A stretch of DNA of 64,000 nucleotides from NCBI GenBank assembly GCA_005406025.1, contig BGZK01001230.1, forward strand, positions 1 to 64,000. The letters are read 5' to 3'. Position 1 is the stretch's first letter. Every line of letters starts with the position of its first letter. The DNA comes from Eumeta japonica (lineage: Eukaryota > Arthropoda > Insecta > Lepidoptera > Psychidae). The position numbers were made by a program, and so were the translations under genes. This document shows, piece after piece, positions 34,579 to 46,049 of the stretch. The notes beneath the pieces were generated by a model. That model searched no databases. It saw nothing but the letters and a program-made list of their open reading frames with translations, and had not been told where the DNA came from.

Positions 34579-37500
34579 TCTCAAACGCTGATCAGAGGCA
34601 TCGTAAAAATATTAGGAAGTACACAAATTGAAACATTCTTTTAATACCTAAAACTCTCGTGTACCATGGTATTTTCTATAGGACTATGATTATTTTGATT
34701 GTTAGATTATTATTTATTACAATTTGACAACAAACGTCAAACAAGCATTCCTAAATACCCCAATGTTCATATACTCTATGATTCCTTATTAAATTCTATT
34801 GATACGCGACTTACAAATTCATTAGATGGGTATACCATAGACTACAAGAGGATTATAATATTCAAATTATTCGGTATGTTAATACAAAAATCACCACTTA
34901 AAAAAAATCATTGGAGAAATGTAGGGAGGGTAATGACCGTTTTTTCTTCTTTTTCTATGATGTTCATGTTTTTAACCGACTTCAAAAAAAAAAGAGGAGG
35001 CTACATGTTCGTCGGTATGTAGGTATTAGGAAAATTTTCAATTTTTATGAAATTGGGAAATTACTGTTTTCATTCCGTTTTTCAAAAATTGAATATGTGT
35101 TTCATAATTTTTGAGTAAATAAACTAATTGAAAGGCGGTTTGCGGCATTTAAATGAGAAACCATTAAATTCCTAATTCCTTAACCGATAAATTTTAAAGT
35201 CTAGCCAGCTATTTTACCTAAAAGTTAATATCGATCGTTGTATACTATGGAAATCACTTAATTTGTTTAATAGATATTGTCGGAGAATTTTTTTTCAAAA
35301 ATAGTTTTCTTAAACTACTTTACTGATAAATTGCAAACCACCTATACTCCTCAAAAAAAGATCAATCGTAAAATAATTAAAATCAGTGGGTAGGTTCGAG
35401 AGACAACGTTAACGAGAATTAAAAAAAAAAAGGGTTTTTTGAAATAATATGTGCAAATCTTAATGGGTTGATGATTGCTGTTCGGTCATACTTTTTTGCT
35501 TAATAAACTGCGCCGAATATGGTAAAGCAGAATTGAATAACGTGTTCCAAAAATATTCTATTTTATAGTTTCAAAGATATCTTTATTTTATTATTTTATT
35601 TAAAGATATTTTTAAAGTGTAAAAAAAATTACTAAGTACTTTATATACATACGTATATATATATATATACATATATACACACACATATTTATATATACAT
35701 TGTATTTTTTTGAACTCGAATCATTAAGAACTTATTAGAAATAACATAAAATTGTAAATAAAATCATATATACAATATTTACTCTATGTAAGTGTAATAT
35801 TGACTCTATTATTGTCTGGGCTTGTAAATATATGTATATGCTACTTTTTTTCTTTTCTTTATTTAATTATTTTTTCTTGTGTCTACTTTTGTTTTTTTTC
35901 TTACTTCGTAATGAGAATTTATTTTTATTTTATATGTACATGAAGCTACCATAAATATATAATCTTTTATATGATTGCCATTATTGAAGAAGTGAAGTGA
36001 ATTGAACTTATTTGAACTATATTTTGAGCTCAGAGAGCTTAAAAAGCATTGAAATCGATCTTTTGACTGTGATGAGTTCAATAATTTACTGCTCTTTCAT
36101 TTTGAACACTTTCAGCGCTAAAGTAACAAGAAATAGGTAAAGCCTACAGTGTCAACAATATTTTAAAATTTTGAACTTAAAAAGATCAAAAATTTACGGT
36201 GACAATATTTCTATATACTTTACCGCAAATATTATAAGCATGTATAGTGTGTTTGAACTCCTTTTCTTGGTTATTCAAGTTTTTGTGTCTGATAGTTATT
36301 ATCTCATAATCTTAAGCAGTTGATATGAGCCACAAGATGTATTAGTCAGGATATAAACGATAATATTGCGATTTGTCGCCAGAAAAACTACTCTTCGATA
36401 GCTATTAATAAAATGAAGTATATAAAGAATTAAAATTACTTATTATTCTACCTACAAATTTTTATTCATTTATACTATAATTTTAAACTAATCAAGGCAA
36501 AAATCATGATAATCTATAAACATGATGTGAAACTTAAATACTGGGGTCAAAAAGGAGCTCTTCTATTTCTAAGGAGACGCAACTGTGTCCGTTTTATCTT
36601 GAGCTGGAACCAATTCCAATAACGAATTATTTTTGGAGTCCCAAAAATAACAATTTAGTTGAAGTTGGAGTCTATTTAAACAATTATTTAAATATGTTTT
36701 GAAGAGGGTTTTTTGTATATAAAAGTTATTTCCTTGAAAGTTAACCCTGAAACACAATCATCAGTTTGATTGCATTGGGATGAAATATAATAAAATTTAT
36801 TACGTAGATGTTTTTAGGTCTTTATTTATAGCACATAAGTTAGTCGTTAGTTAAGTAAGTCGAATTAATACAGTAAGTAGATAGAATGATACAACAAAAT
36901 CTAATTTCGTAATTTTCTTTACGTTCTTTGTTATTGGAAAATCTAAAATTGTTAATTACAAATTAGTGCAGGAATATGACTATTGTTCTAGTCAATAACT
37001 TGAAAAATGTGTTAATTCTTGCTACTGCGATTTAAAATATATGTTTATTACCTTGTTGGACTTTTTATGATATATAGAAAAATATACAGAAATTTCAAAC
37101 CCATACATTAAGAATTGGAAAAGTTATAAACAATTAAGATTCAATTAGAGTCTATTTTTTTTTTTTAGGAATTACTCAAAAATTGTTAGTGCTATGCAAA
37201 TAGATTTTTAAGACGAGGAAATTTTCAAAAAAAAAATGTTGACTCCTGGAATTTGAGCTTTAGTATTAATAATTTTTGTCTAATGTTGAAAATAGGGTCC
37301 CGCGCGGAGAACGCGGTGCCATTACGCTACGTTAAAAACAGCAACTAATTACAAAAAATATTCTTTACTGTTTTAAATATTAATTTAAAAAAAAAATCCA
37401 TCCAAAAAGAATTTTCTTTGCATTTTCCATTAAATGAAGCTATTATTATTTATTCCATTAAATATAACATTTATGATGCTATTTTATGCTAAGTTTTTAC

Positions 37501-38820
37501 CTTCCTTTAATACCAATAATAATTAATATGCAAATATACTACATGTGTACAAATTCATTACATATTGCATACGCGTACACATAAATATAAAGACTGATAA
37601 ACTTTTCTTTACTTTGTGCAGTTAAATATAAAGACAAAATATATTGCATCAAACTTTCATGTATTACAGTCTAAATATAAACATGATGTCATGACAGTCT
37701 AAATAACTTTTTAAAATTTAGAACGATTTTAGATGCAGTTGTAGTTTTAAAAGATCTATTTAATGCGGAAATAACTTTTTGTATTTCTGGCAACTCTAAA
37801 GGAAACGTCAAGCTTATCATAACAGTTGTAGTGGGGTTGAACAAATTTTGATATTTATGATGTTATTTATGACTTATAGATGAGTCAGAAAGTACAATAT
37901 GAAGAATTTTATTGTTATTTGAGGGGAATTTGGTACTCTAGCTAAATACAAAAAAAGAGTTACATGATTTTGACAGATGCGCGGAAAGTTCAAAAAGTTC
38001 ATTTCTTTTATATATCTTAATTTTATACATAATCTTGTTTGATAAAACAAATCTTATACTATAAAATAAAAATATAACACAAACAAAAAAAATGTATAAT
38101 AATACATAAAGCATTGTTTAATAAAACTTCTTGAATTTATTCTTAATCAGACTACAGCGATAGATAATTATTTGAAATAGGTAGATATATTATTTTTCTG
38201 TGCAGAGGTTTATTTAAAATATTATGATAAATAGTACCTATGAAACTGGTTGTTTCGTAATATAAGATTTCGTGGTGTAAGATAACGTGTAATCGATCGT
38301 AGCGCCCTCATTTTTTGTCTATACTTTTTAGAGAGACTATAATATATAATCTTTTGATTCAGTTTTTAATGTAAGTTTATTTGTTGTTAAAATTAATGTT
38401 TAGGAATATATTTCAGTAAAGAAATAATAACCATATAATTTTTTTAAATACTAAAGTTTCATACTCTATTTACTTTACTGCACTGATAATACAAGGAATT
38501 GCAGTCAAGTGAATAACGATTAGATGTCACTAAAAGTTTCATAATATTTTTTAGATTAAATTTCAAATGGTATTAGTGGCTTAGTAAAAAAATGAAATTA
38601 CTAATAGAGTTAAACGACCCTCGCTTTAGTGCACTACTAGATGGCGGTAGCGTTTTTCATTTTGCCTCATATAATTTTGATACAAGGCAATCAGCGAAAT
38701 GTTGTACATATGTGTGTTCGTTTGTCTGTTCTTAGTATATCAATTTTATTTGATTACGACTCCAAAACCACTTATTTCTTTATATTACAAAATGTACCAT
38801 AATACGATAATGGGAGCAGA
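34579..38820. other. AT-rich non-coding region upstream of SPRING
   Basis: A plus-strand frame at 34699-35022 has no ATG near its head and runs into the repeat word CCGACTTCAAAAAA at 34977, so I do not call it a gene. A TA/CA tract lies at 35650-35700. A minus frame at 36757-36569 is unrecognised. The rest has a very low GC content with no signature. No TATA or initiator element could be assigned to SPRING. Confidence 0.5.
37237..37330 (-). repeat. tRNA-like relic ending in a T-run
   Basis: On the minus strand GTAGCGTAATGGC resembles an A box. CCGCG TTCTCCG CGCGG forms a perfect five-pair anticodon-like stem with a seven-base loop. After about 45 AT-rich bases, GCTCAAATTCC resembles a B box, and a run of ten T residues follows. 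The variable region is far too long for an ordinary tRNA, so a decayed tRNA-derived SINE or an interrupted tRNA pseudogene is more likely. Confidence 0.4.
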
Positions 38821-38826
38821 TTTTTT

Positions 38827-38925
38827 CTAGTGCACAGAATTTTTCAATTAATTGAAAAATTCTGTGCACTAGTTTCAGAAATTCCAATGAAAACATTAAT
38901 GTTTTCATTGGAATTTCTGAAACTA
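38827..38925. repeat. Two abutting perfect palindromes (46 bp and 56 bp)
   Basis: 38827-38872 is a perfect 46-base palindrome centred on CAATTAATTG, with arms CTAGTGCACAGAATTTTTCA plus three bases. 38870-38925 is a perfect 56-base palindrome centred on ACATTAATGT, with arms starting TAGTTTCAGAAATTCC. They share the three bases TAG. There is not a single mismatch in 51 base pairs, so the structure is young or actively maintained. Confidence 0.97.
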
Positions 38926-39016
38926 TTTAGATCAATACGCAATTATACGTACATGCAAATAGATAGTCCACGAAAAATTTTTAAATATAACATCTAGTTT
39001 TAAATCGTAAGTATAT

Positions 39017-39183
39017 TACAACGCATGAAACTCTGCCGCTGTGAAGTTCGTCACGAAAGCGTTGCAATGGCGTAAAATAGGAACGTGGTGGAGAAAAAGG
39101 AAGGGTCGGGGAATATAATACCTGCGCATTGCGTCATTCGCAGCCAATTCAGAGCGGCAGAGTTTCGTGCATTGTGCTGTACT
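39017..39183. mobile_element. ~165-bp MITE, copy 2
   Basis: The left end ACGCATGAAACTCTGCCGCT and the right end AGCGGCAGAGTTTCGTGCAT pair at 18 of 20 positions. The interior GGAAGGGTCGGGGA matches the copy at 21770-21930. Its ends are better preserved than those of copy 1. Nothing is encoded. Confidence 0.87.
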
Positions 39184-39784
39184 GTAACTGTTTTAAAGTA
39201 CTTAAAAAAATGTTATTATAAAATGACGTTAAAATTTGAATATCTATAAAAATTTTTTTAATAGGCATATATTTGGTTGGTTATACGGTGCGTTACTAAA
39301 ATCTATTCCATGAAAAACACAGATTTGCTGGCACTTTTATAAGGCACTAATTCTAAAGAAAAATATCGGAGGAGGTCATTTATCGGAATTGTCATGAAAC
39401 TTACAGAAGGGTTTTATAAAAATTTCGTACAGTAATACTGTAGTGATGAATATCAACATTTTCGGCTGGAAATAGTGAGAGAGGTCGCAGAGAAATAAAG
39501 ACGGGATCCTTGCTCGTGTCACAGCACACTATATTGTTGTACGATGCTTTAAACACACGTTAATTGTTATATTTAGTGCCAGCAGACATAATCAGGTCTT
39601 TATATAAGACTCTGACCGAAGGTTATTTTAATAATTTATCTACCCATGGCAATTTAAGCAAAAAGTGAAACGGTGGTGAGCGGTGGTGGTTGCTTTCGAA
39701 TTAAAAGGTACTACCACCGGGTTGGATCCCATCTACTGATCAGATTAATTGGCTGATAAGTTTTTAATTTAGGTTCATTCGTGC

Positions 39785-39905
39785 ATTGAGGAGCATATTA
39801 AGTCATCGGTTGAGGACATTGTTATTAAATTGACGACAACGTTTGTTAGCAGCCCGCAATCCGCACTGGATTAGCGCAAAAGGTTCAAACGACTCAATTT
39901 TAAAT
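39785..39905 (+). repeat. Diverged SINE-like tail
   Basis: GTGCATTGAGGAGCATATTAAG, then CGGTTGAGG and CGCACTGGATTAGCGC repeat the word order of the SINE-like repeat at 11783-12075. It is heavily mutated and has no head region. Confidence 0.45.
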
Positions 39906-40096
39906 GAAAAAAATTTATGACGGTATACATGCTTCAGCTGTGACGTGGTCTAAATTTGACGCAACAACGGTAAAGTAATAGTAAAAATTAAAAGAGAAAG
40001 TGACAATACGAAATTACCTTGCATTTTCTTACGTAGATATTAATTCATTTCACTTTTTACTTGAATAAGAGAAAACACTTGTTGCAGTAATGCAAT

Positions 40097-40167
40097 GATC
40101 TAAATTATATGTGAGGTTATCCCCCGTATCGCTTATACAGGGGATAATCTCACATATAATTCAGATC
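40097..40167. ncRNA. 71-nt hairpin of pre-miRNA size (candidate only)
   Basis: The left arm 40097-40124 and right arm 40140-40167 pair at 26 of 28 positions around a 15-base loop. The left arm starts GATCTAAATTATATGTGAGG and the right arm ends CACATATAATTCAGATC. Stem and loop sizes fit a microRNA precursor, and no larger terminal repeat is visible. It could equally be a snap-back duplication or MITE remnant. I know of no matching microRNA family. Confidence 0.3.
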
Positions 40168-40649
40168 ATATGTCGCTCTAAGAAAATCATAAATCCCTAC
40201 ATGATAAGCTGTAAAAGTTGTTCAAACTTTTGTAATAATAAAATTAAATATTCTTATTACATTTGGGGCTTACTAAATCGAACAGCGAAAGATTTAAAAA
40301 GATGGCTACTCATAAAAAATAATGTTATTAATTTAAATATCGTTTTGAAAATATTTTCATTGTTTTGTACTTTTATAAGTTGCGTAATCTCTTTCCTCCA
40401 AGCCAGTTTATACGTACTTGGACATCCCCTGTTGAGATTTCGTAAAAAGGTTTTAGTGCAACCTCCCCAAAAGTAAAAATAAAATACCTGAAACTTAATA
40501 AAGGATACAAGATGTGAGTTAATCTTCGTTTCTATGTTGTAGGGCTTATAAAAATGTTATCAAAGTAAGAAACGTCGAAGGGGTGGCATTAAAAATATAA
40601 TGAAATTAATTATTGTAATAATTATTTCTTTGCTTTGGAAGGTGTATTT

Positions 40650-40666
40650 ACACACACACACACACA

Positions 40667-40706
<40 letters not shown>
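40650..40706. repeat. (CA)n/(TA) microsatellite
   Basis: About 25 CA units, interrupted once by a TA, end in TATATA. Confidence 0.95.
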
Positions 40707-40984
40707 GATATGGACTGGGAAACAAACTTCTGATAATTAAATACGAATTTTAAGTAATGCAATTGAATTCGTAATTTAATCAAAACTTCATACAGATATC
40801 GAACGCACACAAGTAAAAGTGTAAACATACTTCGTTATCTGCATACGTCTCGAATCAATCCCATACTTACATTATTCAGGTTAGGAGAAAGCGGTGCATC
40901 ATGGGCGTAGTGCGCTGACGCAGGTTCGATGCTAGTCGACATTCACTGAAATTGTTGTGTTCGTTGATGTCAGTCTTAAGCTAA

Positions 40985-41350
40985 AGGTCCTAACTCATTT
41001 TATACGGTTCCGTACCTCAAAGGAAAAATAAACCATTATGAGATCACTTCGTTGTCCGTCTGTCTATCTGTAAAGATTCTTTTCTTCATGAATCCGTGGA
41101 GAAATTGAGTTGAAATTATTACCAAACAGTGAGATCTGGGAGTCTCTTGGGGATATAGAAACTTAAGGTTTCAAGTCAATGTAATCAAGAAATACTGATA
41201 TTTATGCCTTATATTTTAAAACTGTCAAGTAATAAATCAAAACCTATAGGGTACTTTCCATTAAACTAGAATCATGAAATTTGACAAGAAGAAAGGCTCG
41301 CAGTACAATTAAAGGGAAAAATGTGCAAATAATGTAGTTACGTTATACAT
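40985..41350 (-). repeat. Dispersed family A-related copy
   Basis: GGTTCCGTACCTCAAAGGAA, TTGTCCGTCTGTCTATCTG, CCTATAGGGTACTTTCCATT and GAATCATGAAATTTGACA occur in the order seen in a widespread lepidopteran repeat. The left end shares the GGTTCCGTACC...GTCCGTC words with family A in reverse orientation. A short tRNA-like stretch (GCGTAGTGCGCTGACGCAGG TTCGAT) just before it at about 40905 may be a SINE relic. Confidence 0.6.
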
Positions 41351-41594
41351 CTTACGAAAAAGTATTTTTTTATGATTACAAACATGCACTTACAACTGGA
41401 GTATGGACCGTGATGTAGACTAATATATGGGAGATCTTTTTTTAACTTCCCGCTATGAAAACTTAAGATAACCCAGACCTATATAAAAAAATAGATAAAA
41501 TATTTTAATAAAAAGCAAAAATTTCGTAATTCCTTATACCAGCACCTTGCTAGTATTGGATTCGAATAATATCGACATTCTTGATGGATGAAAT

Positions 41595-42566
41595 GTCTAC
41601 ATTTTTTTTTATATTTCTGCCCGTGCGAAGGGCAAGGGGGGCAAAAACACATTATGGGCTGTCCGTGCGCCCGGACGCACGGGGTGTGTCCGACTCGCAC
41701 GCACTATAAACCCACTGAAGCATTAAGGCGCACGCCTTTAGCCCGTAGGCTTTCAGACTTCATCTAAGCGACCGGAAGGCACAGGGAGTGCCAACGGCGC
41801 GAAGGTCGGGAAACCCTTTCAGGTTACCACGAGGTAATAACGTCATAGGTGACTGTGTTGCCCCGGGGAAGAGGCAAAAATAGCTAAAACTACCTATTAC
41901 TTTGAGTAATATATCAATAGTGGATGACGCTTGAAAAAGCGAGTAGTGGAGGGGGTAGCAAAAAAACCGCGAAAGGCGATTATAAATCTAACGGTTCCAG
42001 TTGAGGCCCTTGAATCACTGAATTTGACGTTAAAATTCACAAAATGACCTATAACCGTTACGTGAAGACGTAACGTAAACATAACTGAATTAAATTCGGA
42101 ATGGATTAACCATCAATAACAGAGTTTGACCGCTAACCGTGACGCTGAGCGAAACCCGTCCCCAAAGGTTGCTGCTGGTCAACATGCGGTCGCCCTCACG
42201 TAGTCAATGGTAAACCACTTACGCGTGTAAAACAAGCGAAATAACTAAAATAGCGATCGGTATCTGGAGTGTAAACCTACGGGAGCGCTCCCTAGGCGCA
42301 GAAACCGTGTGCGGGCTCGGCGTGCAGACGGCAGGGCCGCCGGAGTATATCACCGGGACGAGCGCCAACACGGCATAACTGTCGCCGCGCGATGTACACT
42401 CCGCGACACCCCACACACTCGTACACGCGCGGAGCCCGACACTCCGGAACCCGGCTCGAAGGAACACTGCCACGCAGTAACACACTAAACTAAACAGGTG
42501 GTCCAGGGGACTGGAGCGAAGGTGATCGATCGCAACGGAGGAACAATCGGAAATGTCTACATACAT
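41595..42566 (-). mobile_element. GC-rich LINE-end fragment, minus strand
   Basis: Read on the minus strand this block ends with GTGCGAGTCGGACAC, GGGCGCACGGACAGCCCATA, a GC-rich CCCTTCGCACGGG piece and a run of A residues at about 41612-41599. The same terminal words occur in the plus orientation at 54862-54968. The A-tail marks a retroposed 3' end. The part at 42120-42566 is strongly GC-rich, with overlapping minus frames of 115 and 63 codons that resemble no protein I know; it could be a 5' region of the same element. If so, this is a short internally deleted copy. That last step is an inference. Confidence 0.5.
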
Positions 42567-42569
42567 AAT

Positions 42570-43540
42570 TAAGTTTGTACGGGATCTTCAAAATATGAGT
42601 TCTATTCGCACTTGTCCGGTTTTTTATATACAGTAAGATGAACAGGAGTCATAAGAATTAACAATAAAATACTAAGATTTTGGAATAATATAATGCATTT
42701 AACATTGAATATATTTATTGGAGGTCCCAGTGCTTATAAAGTGTACTTCTCAAATTGATAATGTTATTGTCGCGTATTACTAAGTTTCTCTCTGAGAAAT
42801 TTAGCGTTTGTCAATATATACAACTTAAAAGTCAGTACCTTTAATCGTATAATAGGCCATCACATTCCAAACACTTCTATGAAAGTATTATTTATGACGT
42901 ATTGTGCTGAAAACATGGCTGTTAGAAAGGTAGTTGAATTAAATGAAACGATCTGTACTTATTAAGAGTATAAAAGAAAAAAAAAAATGTTAATATGATA
43001 CAGAATGTTCATTATATGTAGATACATCGTTAGAATGTAACATTGGATACAAATATTATTTAATGTCCAAAATTTAATTACGTATATCGTGCATATGACA
43101 TTTTCGCATGCTAATTGCATTGAATTGCTTTTAAGTCTACTTAACTAATTCAAAAGCAAACCATATCCCTAAAATTTGAATTCAAGTAAACACATCACTT
43201 AATAAAAATATACATTGCAATTGCGATAAGTTAAAGTCATCGAGACTTCAAATAAAATAATCGAATACTACATAGACAGTCTCATACAAAAATATTTGTG
43301 TGTATCCAGTATTGCCAACTAAAATAGAAAAATAGGAACATTCATATGTGTAACGGCGATTTCTGATATCGCCGCGTAAGCCAGTACTTCAGATTATGCT
43401 TCACAGGGTCCACAGAACGGATTTCTCGCGGCGAGGTGGACAGTGTTTTCAGACGATCAACACTTCTTCATATCAGTCGAGCTTCGTATGTGGCGGTGGG
43501 AGTACAACTGCGACGGATGCACTTTTTTATATGCACATCA
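42570..43540. other. Non-coding stretch
   Basis: AT-rich to 43320. A GC-richer patch at 43350-43510 contains a short palindrome (CGGCGAT...ATCGCCG at 43354-43374), and nothing else is recognisable. Confidence 0.5.
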
Positions 43541-43549
43541 CTTTTAATT

Positions 43550-43801
43550 CCTATTTACAATTCAATACGACATAATATACACAACAAGACAAAATAAAAC
43601 ACCATAAACATTATGAAACATACAATTTCTTACGACTAATCCCTACCCGGGTAATAAAATAAGACAATTCAAATGATTTAATAAAAACACCCACAAAATA
43701 CATTAAAAAACAAAACAATTCTTAACTTAAGTCCGTTCGTATAAAACAAATAATGTAATATATTGTCTAATTTTAACACAAATAGCGCTGCTGTCTATAA
43801 C
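43550..43801 (-). repeat. Dispersed repeat C, minus copy
   Basis: The reverse complement of the 20260-20515 repeat. ACTAATCCCTACCCGGGTAAT at 43637-43657, ACAAAACAATTCTTAA and AGCGCTGCTGTCTATAAC at the end all match in order. The two copies are about 23 kb apart in opposite orientation. Confidence 0.7.
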
Positions 43802-44104
43802 ATATATACACATGTATAAGTATGTATAAATAAATCTATAAACTCAAGTTCATCAACAATCACTTCACACATTTTATTACAAATGAAGAAAGCGAAACAG
43901 CAGTGTCATCTCCTCGCGGTATTCACGTTGCATACCTGGACACGTCATTTATATTCAAATTGACTGGTGCATTGTCATCCGAGATCGATCGATACAGTGG
44001 TGGGTCGATGGCGTCTGAGAAAAAAAAATTACAAAAACCTCTTCGCTGATCAATAATTAGATGTTGCTAAAATTCTAGTCTCAATCGGAAGAATTAGTGT
44101 CTAT

Positions 44105-44450
44105 CAAGGCGCATATTGCATGTTAATGTGTGTTACAGGCTGGCGTCTAATTATGGATTTCCGCGAATTAACACTTCATCCAATATAATATTTAAAAACG
44201 ACAAATCTAGCTGACATGTAAAATTATATCTTGGTTGCAGGCTGCATGTTAATGCATATTGCAAGCAGCCGTCTAATTATGCGTTTCGGCGAATTAACAC
44301 CTTATACAATATAATATTTCAAAACGGCAAATCTAGCTGAATATGTGAAAATATATATTAGGTTGCAGGCTGCAATTTAATGCATATTGCTAGCAGCCGT
44401 CTAATTATGCATTTCCGTGAATTAACACCTCACGCAATCAGGGCGCAGTG
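44105..44450 (+). repeat. 127-bp tandem repeat, about 2.7 units
   Basis: The word GTCTAATTATG starts at 44144, 44271 and 44399. Each is followed by a GAATTAACAC word, and the first two also by CAATATAATATTT and CAAATCTAGCTGA; GCAGGCTGCA and TTAATG.ATATTGC.AGCAGCC precede the next unit. The divergence is modest. No open frame is kept, because 127 is not a multiple of three. Confidence 0.9.
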
Positions 44451-44479
44451 CTGACGCAGGCTGCTTATGCGCGTCGTCA

Positions 44480-45160
44480 ACATAAAGATTTTCAATGCAA
44501 TTTTCTGTAAATACGTTAGGTTGTCTAACCCTTTTCTTTCAGAGTGAGATTTTTGGATCGTAAGTAGGTAAAAGTGTATCGTGGTACAGTGATGTAGAAT
44601 AGTTAAGGTATACCCCTAAGCGAGGAACAAGTGGTTTAACTCGACTTAAGTTAGAAACTTTGGTTCATTTTCTGTGGTAAGAGATCGAACCCGTCTCGTT
44701 TGAAAGCAATTCATTGACCACGACCAACATTGTTCGTTTAAATATATTTTTTAAATAATTGTGTTTTACTGAAATTACAGTTTTATAGTTTGTTTAGATT
44801 CAGTGTAAGGGATTTTAAAACTAAAAGTACCCATATATGTTTTTCAGGAAACTCGAGTGTTCGGGTGGCATTGTCACGATTGGAAAAAAAATATTTAAAA
44901 TTTGTTAATATCTTTTTTTATTAGTCTGTTACCTTATAGAGTAGATATTAATATTATTTACAAGTTATTTTTTTTTTACATATTGTCATTAAGCTTAAAT
45001 TTCATATTTTAAACAATTTATCCTCTACCTTTTTAACGATGTTTCGTTTTTAAGAAAATTTTTGGTATGAACGTTTTATTCCAGACCTCTTATTTTATCA
45101 ACATGTCATATAAATGATAATAGACAAAATAACATTTCATTTACACAATTTATCGAAAGT
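44480..45160. other. Non-coding stretch
   Basis: AT-rich sequence with T-runs and no signature I can name. Confidence 0.5.
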
Positions 45161-45401
45161 CTACGTTTTTCAGCGTGCGAGTTTACGCATGTAAATTACT
45201 TCGACTTTGAGAAAAATGATTAGAAAAGACAATATATAAAATACGTCCAAAAAAGCTATTAAGAGGTATGAAAAATATATCTTGGCGAAATCATTATTTT
45301 TAAAGTAAGCACTTCTGGATAGCAATTTCGTTTTTTTTTTAAACCCGGATTGACTCAAAATTTCTGTACAGGATTTCAAACAATAACAATCACATGAAAA
45401 C

Positions 45402-45837
45402 TTAGACGTTTTGGGGGATGTTTGAAAGAGTACGTGTGTCAATTTCGGTGATGTCACTAATGACAATTTCCATAAGAATTAGGTCACCATGTGACGCCCT
45501 GTCCGTCGGTGCCATTAGACAGCCTCGCTCAAACCACGAATCATACATTTCATTGAATGGATCGTACCCAAGGAAGCTTACAGACAACCTTAGAAGGATA
45601 GATCTCTCCCGTTGTTTGAAGAATGCTCCGCAGAAGCATCGGTGCTGATGGATTATCACTGTACGTTCTTCGAGTCCATAATGAAGGTGGTGGTCGACGT
45701 CGGTCAATGGTGTTGATCTTATCCTGTGTTTGTGACGGTGCTGGAATGGAAACTGTGTCATTACGTTTTTGAAGATATACTTCCTTAGGCGCGTTATGAA
45801 AAAATGATGAAAGTGAAATTTTAAGATGCGCACGCAT
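45402..45837 (-). CDS. Unidentified pair of overlapping open frames
   Basis: Two minus-strand frames overlap: 45833-45402 (143 codons) and 45837-45550 (95 codons). The base composition is more balanced than in the neighbourhood. The shorter frame has a less AT-driven peptide (for example SIPAPSQTQDKINTIDRRRP). The longer one has a protein-like second half (LMAPTDRASHGDLILMEIVI). One reading is a single gene with a frameshift at about 45560, starting in the 45837 frame and ending in the 45402 frame. It lies just downstream, on the same strand, of the 120-bp array, so both may belong to one mobile element. I recognise no family. Confidence 0.35.
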
Positions 45838-46049
45838 CAGTGTAACACAAAATTAACAGGTTGAAGCTGTCGGCTTCATTTTCGAATTCGTTCATTTGAA
45901 TGTCGAATTTGAAACAAAATGAGAAAATTTATGTTACACTTAATATAAGAAAATAAATAGTTATTTATTTCATTTTTAAAATTTAAATGAAATTTTCATG
46001 TATGTATAAATCGGATGACAATGCAATATTATTATGACATAGAGCTGAT

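Noticed and set aside
34699..35022. A plus-strand 107-codon frame 120 bases from the SPRING start, suggesting a divergent gene pair
   Set aside because: It has no ATG at its head, an AT-driven composition and runs into a dispersed repeat word at 34977. No family is recognised.
40111..40476. A 121-codon plus-strand frame
   Set aside because: It starts inside the 40097-40167 hairpin, its composition follows AT content (many I, N, K, L, F), and it has no recognisable domain.
40622..40828. A 68-codon minus frame containing VCVCVCV
   Set aside because: It is a translation of the CA microsatellite.
42219..42566. A 115-codon minus frame in GC-rich sequence as a candidate host gene
   Set aside because: A second frame is open over the same stretch, which is typical of GC-rich non-coding sequence, and the block is contiguous with a retroposed LINE end.
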